Shown: in pieces, positions 29,528 through 37,448 of the stretch
Numbering within the stretch: position 1 is the stretch's first letter
How the letters are laid out: each line of letters begins with the position of its first letter
Assembly: GCF_900188225.1 (NCBI RefSeq)
Contig: NZ_FZOC01000002.1
Coordinates: 180,175 to 244,174, forward strand
Reading direction: 5' to 3'
Source of the DNA: Humidesulfovibrio mexicanus
Lineage (GTDB): Bacteria; Desulfobacterota; Desulfovibrionia; Desulfovibrionales; Desulfovibrionaceae
Length of the DNA stretch: 64,000 bases
The notes under the pieces: model-generated
The model's database searches: none
What the model saw: the letters and a program-made list of their open reading frames with translations, nothing else
Told to the model about the DNA's origin: nothing
Program-made: the position numbers and the translations under genes

Positions 29528-30049
29528 CTACAGACGCACGCGCTCCAAGGCCTCGGCCTGGACCTGCCCAAGCGGGCCGTCGGCCATGACGAGCAGGTGC
29601 AGGGTCTGCATGAACCACGGTTCGTAGGCGCTGCGCTGGCGTCCCAGGCGCTCGCGCAGGGCGGGCTCCTCCTGGGGCGCGGCGGCCAGGCGCGCGGCGA
29701 TGGCCTCCACCCCGGCCATGAGATACAGCACGCGGCCGGTCTGGTTCAGGCGCGTGCGCAGCTCCTCCAGGCCGAGGAGCTTGTGCGGCACCTCCACCAC
29801 GGCGGGGCCTTGGGCGAGAATGGCGTCCAGGGCCGCCTCCGCGCCGTCAAGCGGCAGGGCGTGCGCCGGGCGGTCCAGTTCCTTTGCCAGGTGCGCGACA
29901 ACCGCGCTTTTGCCGCTGCCCGTGAGTCCGATGACATAGAGGATGTCCTGGCCGGGCATGGCCGGGCGCGAGGCCTGGATGTCCTGGCGGATGACCGTGG
30001 TCTTGTCCGCGTCTTCGACGTGGAATTCCTTGCGGATGAATTGCGTCAC
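29528..30049 (-). CDS. P-loop kinase-like protein (shikimate-kinase-like)
   Basis: A 173-aa protein. A Walker A loop 'IGLTGSGKSAVVAHLA' lies near residue 37, preceded by about 30 polar residues. The overall size and the 'AVVEVPHKLLGLEELRTRL' and 'RQSAYEPW'-like C-terminal pattern resemble shikimate kinases, but the conserved Arg/Asp substrate residues are not clear, so the substrate is unknown. GTG 30049 has GGGAG six bases upstream. It is the first gene of the strand run leading to thyX and is divergent from the phospholipase-like gene. Confidence 0.65.
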   Translation of the reverse strand: MTQFIRKEFHVEDADKTTVIRQDIQASRPAMPGQDILYVIGLTGSGKSAVVAHLAKELDRPAHALPLDGAEAALDAILAQGPAVVEVPHKLLGLEELRTRLNQTGRVLYLMAGVEAIAARLAAAPQEEPALRERLGRQRSAYEPWFMQTLHLLVMADGPLGQVQAEALERVRL

Positions 30050-30203
30050 GACCTTCTCCCTGGGCTTGGGCGTTGGGGCGGACCGGGGCGGGTTGCCGCG
30101 GCCGCACGGGCAGGGTATAGCCCAGGTGTCGCGGCCAGACAAGCCGGGCTATCCTGGCGGCGGCCTGGAAGCGGTCCGTCCGCCGGTCGGCGCGGGGAGG
30201 AAC

Positions 30204-31175
30204 ATGCCCAAGGAGATCGTGCACTGGATGGTGGCCCGGCGCGCCGGGGAACTGCTGGCCGACGGCCCCTTTGCGCCCGCGCTGTCACGCTGCCCGAACG
30301 GGCTGCTGTTCGGGGCGGTCTGGCACGATATTCTTTTCTACCTGCGCGGCCAGCACCCGGCTGGCCTGAAGGCCTTGCCGCACCGCCTGCACGGCTCCCA
30401 TGGCGAGGACAGCTTCGAGATTCTGCGCCTGCAGGCCGCACATCTGCACGAGAAGCGCAGCCAGCCCTTGCCCACGGCCATGTTCGTGGGCTTGGCCTCG
30501 CACATCTTCGCCGATGCCACGCTGCATCCGCTGGTCTATTTTCTCACCGGCAATTACTACGACCCGGACGAGCGCAGGCGCACGGCCGCCGTGCGCAGGC
30601 ACCGCGCATTGGAGAGCCTGCTGGACATGGTCGCGGCGGGCGGGCCGGAGGCGGTGGAGGGACAGTCGCTGCGGGCGCTGGCGAACGGACTGGAGGGGCC
30701 GCTGGCCCTGGCTGTGCCGCCGGGAGCCCTGGCGGCCCTGGCCGGTTGCGCGCCAGCCGAGGCGCAACAGGGCCTCATGGACGCGCTGGACACCTACTGC
30801 CTGATGCAGGCGCTGTGCAGAATGCCCACCCTGGCCCGGCTTGCGCACGAGCTTTCGGGGATTCTGCCGGACAGCCTGCGCGAGATCGCCGCGCTGTTTT
30901 ATGCGCCGCAATTGCATGAGCAGCGCGCAGCGGTGAAAGGCCGCCTGGAATGGCGCAACCCGGTCACGGGCGAAGTCGCCACCGGGACGTTGGCCGGGCT
31001 CATGGAGCACGCCGCGCGGCGCACGGCGCAATTCTGCACCGCCCAGGCGGAAAGCCTCATGGCTCACGGCCAGCTTGCGGGCCAGGAGCCCGGACCCTCG
31101 CTGGACATGGGGCTGCCGGGCGTTTCCGTCTCCCAGGCCCGGTTCTTCGCCTCTGTTCCCTCGCCCCGCGATTGA
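30204..31175 (+). CDS. Zinc-dependent phospholipase C-like protein
   Basis: A 323-aa protein resembling the zinc-dependent phospholipase C family. Early 'MPKEIVHWMVARRAG', 'GAVWHDILFY', 'LHGSHGED' and 'FVGLASHIFADATLHPLVYF' provide the expected His/Asp ligands in the right order. No signal peptide is visible, so it may act inside the cell or be only a structural relative. ATG 30204 has GGGGAGG immediately upstream. It stands alone before the flagellin gene. Confidence 0.72.
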   Translation: MPKEIVHWMVARRAGELLADGPFAPALSRCPNGLLFGAVWHDILFYLRGQHPAGLKALPHRLHGSHGEDSFEILRLQAAHLHEKRSQPLPTAMFVGLASHIFADATLHPLVYFLTGNYYDPDERRRTAAVRRHRALESLLDMVAAGGPEAVEGQSLRALANGLEGPLALAVPPGALAALAGCAPAEAQQGLMDALDTYCLMQALCRMPTLARLAHELSGILPDSLREIAALFYAPQLHEQRAAVKGRLEWRNPVTGEVATGTLAGLMEHAARRTAQFCTAQAESLMAHGQLAGQEPGPSLDMGLPGVSVSQARFFASVPSPRD

Positions 31176-31262
31176 TTCTCTCCTTGCCTTCCCACCCGTT
31201 CCCCATTACCGCCGCCTCCCCCACAAAAATGGGGTTTCGGCAAAAAAAAATGGGGAAGCTCC

Positions 31263-31289
31263 TAAAGAAATCCTCCGGCGCTCCGATGA
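31263..31289 (+). promoter_or_regulatory. Sigma-28 (FliA) promoter of flagellin
   Basis: TAAAGAAA (31263-31270), an 11-base spacer and TCCGATGA (31282-31289) match TAAAGTTT-N11-GCCGATAA at most positions, about 100 bases before the flagellin start. Confidence 0.65.
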
Positions 31290-31390
31290 AGGAGTCGTAA
31301 CAACAATCGGATTGGTCCGGCGGGCGATGTCGCCAGTGCCAGGGCCACCGAATGGCAAGGACGCCAAAAAACTTTCAAGGAGGAAATCTC

Positions 31391-32293
31391 ATGTCGGGTC
31401 TCTTCATCAACCACAATTTGATGGCCGCCACTGTCGCCCGCAATCTCCAGTCCTCGTACGGTTCGCTGTCCACGTCCACCGAGCGCCTGTCTTCGGGTCT
31501 GCGCATCAACAGCGCCGCAGACGACGCCGCTGGTCTGGCCATTCGCGAAATCATGCGCGCGGAGATCTCGTCGTTGAACCAGGGCGTGCGCAACGCCAAC
31601 GACGCCATCTCCATGATTCAGACCGCCGACGGCGCGCTGGGCGTCATCGACGAGAAGCTCATCCGCATGAAGGAACTGGCCATGCAGGCCTCCACCGGCA
31701 CCTACAGCTCGGATCAACGCCTCATCATCGACTCCGAGTACCAGGCCATGGCGTCGGAAATCACCCGTATCGCCAACTCCACCGACTTCAACGGCATCCA
31801 CCTGTTGAACGGCAACCTCTCCGGCGAGAACTCCGCCCACAACGGCAACGGCCTCACCAGCACCGGCCCGGTGAAGGTCCACTTCGGCTCCGGCAACGAC
31901 TCCGCTGAGGACTACTACTACGTGTCCATCAACAGCGCCACCGCCTCCGCCATGGGCATTGGCCTTGGCGCGGCAGAGGGCAGCGGCGGCCGCACCATCT
32001 CCACCCAGGCCCTGGCCCAGGCTTCCCTGGCCGCCCTGGACAAGGCCATCATCTCCAAGGACAAGATCCGCGCCAACCTGGGCGCGCTCCAGAACCGTCT
32101 GGAGAACACCATCACCAACCTGTCCATCCAGGCGGAGAACACCCAGGCCTCCGAGGCCCAGATCTCCGACGTGGACGTGGCCACGGAGATGACCGAGTTC
32201 ACCCGCCAGCAGATCAAGGTGCAGTCTGCGGTGGCCATGCTCTCGCAGGCCAACAGCCTCGGCAAGCTGGCCATGCAGCTCATCGGCGGCTAG
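31391..32293 (+). CDS. fliC: Flagellin
   Basis: Structural subunit of the flagellar filament, 300 aa. The conserved N-terminal D0/D1 region opens 'INHNLMAATVARNLQSSYGSLSTSTERLSSGLRINSAADDAAGLAI', and the C-terminal D1/D0 region closes 'QSAVAMLSQANSLGKLAMQLIGG'. The central variable part is short, so the filament surface should be simple. It has AAGGAGG before ATG 31391, a sigma-28 promoter at 31263 and a hairpin after it. FliD and FliS follow. Confidence 0.96.
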   Translation: MSGLFINHNLMAATVARNLQSSYGSLSTSTERLSSGLRINSAADDAAGLAIREIMRAEISSLNQGVRNANDAISMIQTADGALGVIDEKLIRMKELAMQASTGTYSSDQRLIIDSEYQAMASEITRIANSTDFNGIHLLNGNLSGENSAHNGNGLTSTGPVKVHFGSGNDSAEDYYYVSINSATASAMGIGLGAAEGSGGRTISTQALAQASLAALDKAIISKDKIRANLGALQNRLENTITNLSIQAENTQASEAQISDVDVATEMTEFTRQQIKVQSAVAMLSQANSLGKLAMQLIGG

Positions 32294-32344
32294 TAGACAG
32301 CGCAGCAGGCGCGGGCAGCCCCGCCACAGCGCACGGATGACTCG

Positions 32345-32372
32345 ACGGGCCGCCGCAAGGCGGCCCGTCTCA
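32345..32372 (+). terminator. Hairpin terminator of flagellin
   Basis: A perfect 10-bp stem (32345-32354 with 32359-32368) with a GCAA tetraloop. The following tract (CTCATTGT) is T-poor, so it may act as an mRNA-stabilising 3' end as much as a terminator. Confidence 0.6.
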
Positions 32373-32375
32373 TTG

Positions 32376-32391
32376 TGGCACCAGGATTGCA
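32376..32391 (+). promoter_or_regulatory. Sigma-54 promoter of fliD
   Basis: TGGCAC (32376-32381), five bases, then TTGCA (32387-32391) is a full match to the -24/-12 consensus. It lies 59 bases before the fliD start, directly after the flagellin hairpin. Confidence 0.8.
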
Positions 32392-32449
32392 CGAGGACGG
32401 TGGAGAACACAAATCCGGCACGTTTTTCCCGATCCAAGGGGGCAAGTCC

Positions 32450-34168
32450 GTGACCACTTCCACCAGCACAACAAGCGCCACCACGTCCTTCACCTCAGGC
32501 AGCATCAACGTCACCGGCCTGGGTAACGGGACGGACTTCAGCACCCTCATCGATGGGCTCATCGAGGCGGAAAGCGCCACCCTCAAGAAGTTCGAGAGCT
32601 GGAAGACCACCTGGGAATACAAGGTCCAGGGTTTTCAGTACCTGAACACCAAGCTGCTGTCCCTCAAGACCACCCTCGGCAACATGGACACCCTGGACGA
32701 GTTTTTCACCAAGTCCGTGACGAGCACCTCGGACACGGCTGTTTCCGCAACAGCCACCTCGGACGCCGTGGTGGGCGCGCACAGCGTCATCGTGGGCCAA
32801 CTGGCCCAGAACGACATCCTCACCACCTCCTCCGGCGTCAGCTCGCTCACCAGCGTGGTGACCACCTCCAACACCAGCCTTACCTTCAGCTACGCCGGGA
32901 AAAGCTATACCATCAGCGACATTGGGGCTGGCAGCACACTGACCACCTTGGTGAACTTCATCAACAACAACGCTGCCACCAAGGACAAGGTGCGGGCCAC
33001 CACCATCTACGACGGCACCAGCTACCACTTGCAACTCTATGGCATGGACCAGGGCGCGGGGAACCAGATCGTCGTCTCCAACGCCGGTTCGCTGGTGTTC
33101 GGTTCGTCCTCCTTCGTCAACACCCAGGAGGCGCAAAGTTCCCTCATCAAGGTGGACGGCTTTCCCGTGGGCAGTGGGAACTGGATTTCCCGGGACTCGA
33201 ATTCCGTGGAGGACGTGATTCCCGGTGTTTCGCTCACGCTCAAGCAGGCCAACTCCAACGCCAGCATCACCATTGGCGTCACCACCGACACCGACGCCAT
33301 CAAGGAGAACGTCGAGACGTTCATCGCCGCAGTGAACGAGGTGCGCGGCATCCTCCAGACGCTGACCAAAGTCAGCGACAGTTCAGGCACCGCAACGGGA
33401 TCGCTCTTGACCGGCAACTACGGCGTGCAGCTCATCGGTTCCCAGCTCAAGGACGTCATCACTGACCTGGGGTTGGGCTTCACCTTGTACGATGGCAAAG
33501 CAAAGACGGGAGATTTGTACTCCGCCCTTTCGCAGATTGGCATCACCACCGACGCGGACGAATCCTCCAGCACCTACGGGATGCTCATTCTTGACGAGGA
33601 CGCCCTGGACGAGGCCCTTGCCGAAGACCCCAACGGCGTGGCCGAGCTGTTCGCGGCCGATTACCAGGGCGAGAGCCAGTCCGGAGATTTTTCGTATTTG
33701 AGCCGCATCAACGGCAAGACCAAGGCCGGAAGCTACAAGGTGGAGATCACCACCGGCGCGGACGGCAAAATCACCAGCGCCACCATCGACGGCAAGCCCG
33801 CGGGCGTGGACGGGTACAGGGTGACGGCGCTTAGCGGCGCTGCCTCGGGCTTGGTGGTGCAGCTGGACAACCACACGGCCAGCTCGACCTTTTCCGGCAC
33901 TGTGGAGCTGAAGCTCGGCAAGGCCGGGGAAATGTCGGAAAAGCTCGCCGAGCTCACCAACACCACCAGCGGCCCGCTGGCCATTCTGGAGGAGAACTAT
34001 GGCGAGATCATGGACAGCATCGACGACAAGATCGCCAGAGAGGAAAAGCGCCTGGCGACCATGAAGTCCCGGCTCAAGGACCAGTACGCCAGGCTTGACG
34101 CGCTGTTGAACACGCTGACCAACACGCAGAGCCAGCTCACCAGCCTTATTGAACAGCTCTCCAGCTAG
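32450..34168 (+). CDS. fliD: Flagellar filament cap protein FliD
   Basis: Caps the growing filament and guides flagellin polymerisation outside the cell. The 572-aa protein has the FliD N-terminal block 'GLGNGTDFSTLIDGLIEAESATLKKFESWKTTW' and a C-terminal coiled-coil region 'EEKRLATMKSRLKDQYARLDALLNTLTNTQSQLTSLIEQL'. The middle is Ser/Thr-rich beta structure. GTG 32450 has AAGGGGG seven bases upstream. It has its own sigma-54 promoter and is followed after 18 bases by fliS. Confidence 0.95.
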   Translation: MTTSTSTTSATTSFTSGSINVTGLGNGTDFSTLIDGLIEAESATLKKFESWKTTWEYKVQGFQYLNTKLLSLKTTLGNMDTLDEFFTKSVTSTSDTAVSATATSDAVVGAHSVIVGQLAQNDILTTSSGVSSLTSVVTTSNTSLTFSYAGKSYTISDIGAGSTLTTLVNFINNNAATKDKVRATTIYDGTSYHLQLYGMDQGAGNQIVVSNAGSLVFGSSSFVNTQEAQSSLIKVDGFPVGSGNWISRDSNSVEDVIPGVSLTLKQANSNASITIGVTTDTDAIKENVETFIAAVNEVRGILQTLTKVSDSSGTATGSLLTGNYGVQLIGSQLKDVITDLGLGFTLYDGKAKTGDLYSALSQIGITTDADESSSTYGMLILDEDALDEALAEDPNGVAELFAADYQGESQSGDFSYLSRINGKTKAGSYKVEITTGADGKITSATIDGKPAGVDGYRVTALSGAASGLVVQLDNHTASSTFSGTVELKLGKAGEMSEKLAELTNTTSGPLAILEENYGEIMDSIDDKIAREEKRLATMKSRLKDQYARLDALLNTLTNTQSQLTSLIEQLSS

Positions 34169-34186
34169 GAGGGCGGCGGAGACACA

Positions 34187-34816
34187 ATGCTTAAGGCAGC
34201 CAAGGCCTATCTCGCCACACAGGTGTCGACCTCTTCCCAGGGCGACCTGCTCATCATGCTGTACGACACGGCCGTGAAGCAGTTGCGGCAGGCCATAGAG
34301 AAGATGCGCGCGGGCGATGTCGCCGGCAAGGGCGTGCTCATCTCCAAGGCCATCAACATCATCAGCGAGCTGCAGGAAAGCCTGAACAAGGAGCGTGGGG
34401 GCGACATCTCCAAAAATCTGTTCCAGCTGTACTTCTTTTGCAACGCCAGGCTGCTTAAGGCCAACCTCAAGATGGACCAGCAGATGGTGGAGGAGGTCAT
34501 CGGCATCCTCACCGGCTTGCGGCAGGCCTTTGCGCAGATCATCCCAACGGCCGCCACGGGCGTGGCGGCGGTAACGCAGGCCACGGACACCCAACCTGTC
34601 GCGGAGGAGCCGACCAAGCCCCTTGCCGCGGCGTCCGCATCGCCGGAGCCGGTCGTCTCGAAAGCTGCCGCGCCTGAACCGGTCACGCCGGAACCGGATG
34701 CGTCAGACGATTCACAGCAGGTTTCGCCTGCGCAGGAGAACGCTTCCCCTGCGGCGGCGCGCCCCGTGAGCACGCTGCGCCTGCGCGCGGCCAACGCCTA
34801 CGCCACCACACGCTGA
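34187..34816 (+). CDS. fliS: Flagellin export chaperone FliS with a long C-terminal extension
   Basis: Binds the C-terminus of flagellin in the cytoplasm and prevents early polymerisation. Residues 1-125 are the FliS four-helix bundle: 'AYLATQVSTSSQGDLLIMLYDTAVKQL', 'KAINIISELQESLN' and 'LFQLYFFCNARLLKANL'. About 85 further residues rich in Ala, Pro, Glu and Ser follow and look disordered; ordinary FliS ends near 130. It is co-transcribed with fliD and ends before a very strong bidirectional terminator. Confidence 0.93.
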   Translation: MLKAAKAYLATQVSTSSQGDLLIMLYDTAVKQLRQAIEKMRAGDVAGKGVLISKAINIISELQESLNKERGGDISKNLFQLYFFCNARLLKANLKMDQQMVEEVIGILTGLRQAFAQIIPTAATGVAAVTQATDTQPVAEEPTKPLAAASASPEPVVSKAAAPEPVTPEPDASDDSQQVSPAQENASPAAARPVSTLRLRAANAYATTR

Positions 34817-34833
34817 CCTGGCAGGGGCCAGTA

Positions 34834-34881
34834 CGCGAAAAAGCCCCCCGGACCTGCTTGGGTCCGGGGGGCTTTTTCGCG
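34834..34881. terminator. Bidirectional terminator between fliS and rnj
   Basis: A 21-bp perfect inverted repeat (34834-34854 with 34861-34881) with A and T tracts at its ends, so it can terminate transcripts from both sides. Confidence 0.92.
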
Positions 34882-34889
34882 TCAGCGCC

Positions 34890-36545
34890 CTACAGGGCGA
34901 TGATCAGCGGGACCACCACGGGGTCGCGCTCCAGCACGCGGCGGAAGAAGCGCCTGAGCGCCCCGCGAACGCGCTCCTTCAGGCGTTTGAGGTTGGCGGT
35001 GCCCATCTCCTCCACCTCTTCCAGCACCACGCACTTGGCGTCTTCCAGCAGGTGGGCGTACTGCTGCTCGAAGATGAAGCCCTTGGATACGATGTCCGGG
35101 CCGAGGGTGATCTCGCCGGTGTCCTGGTCCACCACCAGAAGCAGCACCACCATGCCCTCGCCCGCCAGGAGCTGGCGCTCCTTCAACACGCTTTGGCCCA
35201 CGTCGCCCACGCCCTTGCCGTCCACCAGGATGCGTTCTGCGGGCACGGCCTCCTCCAGGCGCACGCCCCCCTGGCCCAGCAGGGTGATGGGCTGGCCGTC
35301 CTCCAGCACGAAGGCGCGTTCCGGGGCCACGCCGCACTCCACGGCCAGGCGCGAGTGCTTCACCAGATGGCGGTATTCGCCATGCACGGGCACAAAGAAC
35401 TTGGGCCGCACGGTCTCCAGCATGATGCGCAGCTCCTCGCGGTGGGCGTGGCCGCTGGCGTGGATGGCCTGGACCTTTTCGTACAGCACCTCGGCCCCCA
35501 GCTTGTAGAGCCGGTTGATGACCTTGGTGATGGCCAGCACGTTGCCGGGGATGAACCGCGAGGACAAAAGCACCAGGTCGCCTTTCTTGATGCGCACGCT
35601 CCTGTGCTCGTCCAGGGACATGCGCGAGAGCGAAGCCAAGGGCTCGCCCTGGCTGCCGGTGACCACAAGCACCACTTCCTCGTCCTTCAGGCCGCCGATC
35701 TCCTCCACCTCCACGGGCGTGCCGCCGGGGATGCGCAGGTAGCCCAGGTCGCGGGCAAGCTCGATGTTGCGCGAGAGGCTGCGGCCGCTGATGGCGACCC
35801 TGCGGCCGCAGGCGGCGGCGAGGTCGTAGATTTCCTGCAGGCGCTGGATGTGGCTGGAAAAGAGCGTGACGATGATGCGGCCGCGCGCGCGGTCGAACAC
35901 CTCGCGCAAGCTGGCCTTGATTTCGCGCTCGGTGAGGGCGAAGCCGTCGCGCTCCACATTGGTGGAGTCGCTCATGAGCAGGGTGACGCCCGGCTCGGAG
36001 AAGCGGCGGATGCCCTCCAGGTCGGTGGCGTGCCCGTCCAGGGGGTTGCGGTCGATCTTGAAGTCGCCCGTGTGCAGGACGCGGCCGAGGGGGGTCTCGA
36101 TGCCGAGCGCATGGCCCTTGATGATGGAGTGGCACACGGGGAAGAAATTGAAGGTGAAGGGGCCGATTTCCACGCGGTCGCCGTCCTTCACCGGCCGCAG
36201 GTCGGCCTCGATGCCGCGTTCGTAGAGCTTGGCGGCAACCAGGGCCAGGGTGAAGTCCGAGCCGTACACGGGCACGTCCACATGGGGCAAAAGCCACGGC
36301 AGCGCGCCGATGTGGTCCTCGTGCCCGTGGGTGAGCACGACGGCCTTGATTCTGTCGCGCTGTTCCAGAATGTGCTCGAAACGGGGGATCACCACGTCCA
36401 CGCCGAAGAGGTAGTCCTCGGGGAACATGAGCCCGCAGTCGATGAGCACCGTGGCGTCGTGGGTGCGCAGGGCCATGCAGTTAAGCCCGATCTCGCCCAG
36501 CCCGCCCAGGGGATGGATGGTCAGTTCGCCAGGGGCGGTGGTCAT
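34890..36545 (-). CDS. rnj: Ribonuclease J
   Basis: Metallo-beta-lactamase/beta-CASP ribonuclease with endo- and 5'-exonuclease activity in RNA decay and maturation. The 551-aa protein has the zinc motif His73-X-His75-X-Asp77-His78 in 'LTHGHEDHIGAL', 'LHTGDFKID', and the beta-CASP His-containing block 'AIHASGHAHREELRIMLETV'. ATG 36545 overlaps closely with plsC: AGGAGC in the plsC end serves as the ribosome site. A PlsC-RNase J pair on one transcript has no clear functional logic. Confidence 0.95.
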   Translation of the reverse strand: MTTAPGELTIHPLGGLGEIGLNCMALRTHDATVLIDCGLMFPEDYLFGVDVVIPRFEHILEQRDRIKAVVLTHGHEDHIGALPWLLPHVDVPVYGSDFTLALVAAKLYERGIEADLRPVKDGDRVEIGPFTFNFFPVCHSIIKGHALGIETPLGRVLHTGDFKIDRNPLDGHATDLEGIRRFSEPGVTLLMSDSTNVERDGFALTEREIKASLREVFDRARGRIIVTLFSSHIQRLQEIYDLAAACGRRVAISGRSLSRNIELARDLGYLRIPGGTPVEVEEIGGLKDEEVVLVVTGSQGEPLASLSRMSLDEHRSVRIKKGDLVLLSSRFIPGNVLAITKVINRLYKLGAEVLYEKVQAIHASGHAHREELRIMLETVRPKFFVPVHGEYRHLVKHSRLAVECGVAPERAFVLEDGQPITLLGQGGVRLEEAVPAERILVDGKGVGDVGQSVLKERQLLAGEGMVVLLLVVDQDTGEITLGPDIVSKGFIFEQQYAHLLEDAKCVVLEEVEEMGTANLKRLKERVRGALRRFFRRVLERDPVVVPLIIAL

Positions 36546-36546
36546 G

Positions 36547-37266
36547 TCAGCTCCTCAAGAGTTCCTGATAGGCCGCGTTCATCAGGGCGTACATGTCGTC
36601 CTTGAAGCGTTCGCGTTCCTTCAGGGTGTATTTGGAGGTGTCCACCGGGGGCAGCGCGCGCAAGCGAATGCGCTGGTCCGGGTTGAAGAGCATGGACTTC
36701 TTGGGCAAAAGCTTGCCCGTGCCCTCCATGATCAGCGGGGCCACGGGCAGGCCGCACTTGAGGGCCAGCACCATGCCGCCCACCTTGAAGTCCATGAGCT
36801 TGGAGAGGTCGGGGTTTCTCGTGCCTTCCGGGAATATGAGCGGGGAGATGCCGCTCTTGGCGCTGGCCACGGCATCGTCCAGGCTCTTCATGGCCGCGCG
36901 GCGGTTTTCGCGGTTCAGCGAAATGTGCCCGGCGTTGCCCAGCGCCTTGCCGTAGATGGGAATGCGGAAGAGGCTTTCCTTGGCCACGAAGCGCATGTGG
37001 TAGTTCCACAGCGCGTCGAAGAGGATGGGGATGTCGAAAAGGCTTTGGTGGTTGCAGAAGAAGACATAGTGGCCCTTGGGGTCCAGGGCGGAGAGGTCCA
37101 CGTCCACCTTGATGCCCGCCATGCGCAGCATGGCCCGGCCGTACACCTTGCCGAAGTGGTCCTTCTCGTCCAGGGTCGCCTTTTCCTGGTCGAGCATGAG
37201 CTGGCGCACGCTGTAGTAAACGGTTGCCGGAACTAGGCTGATGAAGAAGCGCAGCACTCGGTACAT
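36547..37266 (-). CDS. plsC: 1-acyl-glycerol-3-phosphate acyltransferase (PlsC)
   Basis: Adds the second acyl chain in phosphatidic acid synthesis at the inner membrane. The 239-aa protein has an N-terminal hydrophobic segment, the acyl acceptor motif HX4D as His73-Asp78 in 'FCNHQSLFD', 'VAKESLFRIPIYG' and the phosphate-binding 'FPEGTRN' (Glu147-Arg150). It is separate from the OlsF-like fusion at 6084, whose first domain has the variant NHPFG. It precedes rnj with one intervening base. Confidence 0.93.
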   Translation of the reverse strand: MYRVLRFFISLVPATVYYSVRQLMLDQEKATLDEKDHFGKVYGRAMLRMAGIKVDVDLSALDPKGHYVFFCNHQSLFDIPILFDALWNYHMRFVAKESLFRIPIYGKALGNAGHISLNRENRRAAMKSLDDAVASAKSGISPLIFPEGTRNPDLSKLMDFKVGGMVLALKCGLPVAPLIMEGTGKLLPKKSMLFNPDQRIRLRALPPVDTSKYTLKERERFKDDMYALMNAAYQELLRS

Positions 37267-37382
37267 TGTTCGTCCCTGTTAGAAAAACGTTCCCCTGTCC
37301 CTACGTGAAACGCCCCCTGGGCACAAGCGCGGTGCTGCGCGCAGGCCTCGCCGGGCAGCCCCCGCCGGGCAGGCGCGAGCCG

Positions 37383-37417
37383 AAAAAAGGGCGGCGGAGC
37401 GCATGGCCCCGCCGCCC
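37383..37417 (-). terminator. Terminator after the EF-G2 gene
   Basis: On the minus strand a 9-bp stem (37417-37409 with 37397-37389) is followed by six T residues (37388-37383). Gap 37267-37448 otherwise holds nothing recognisable. Confidence 0.8.
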
Positions 37418-37448
37418 GTCAACGGCTGAACAGTTCTGGCGGCGGCCC

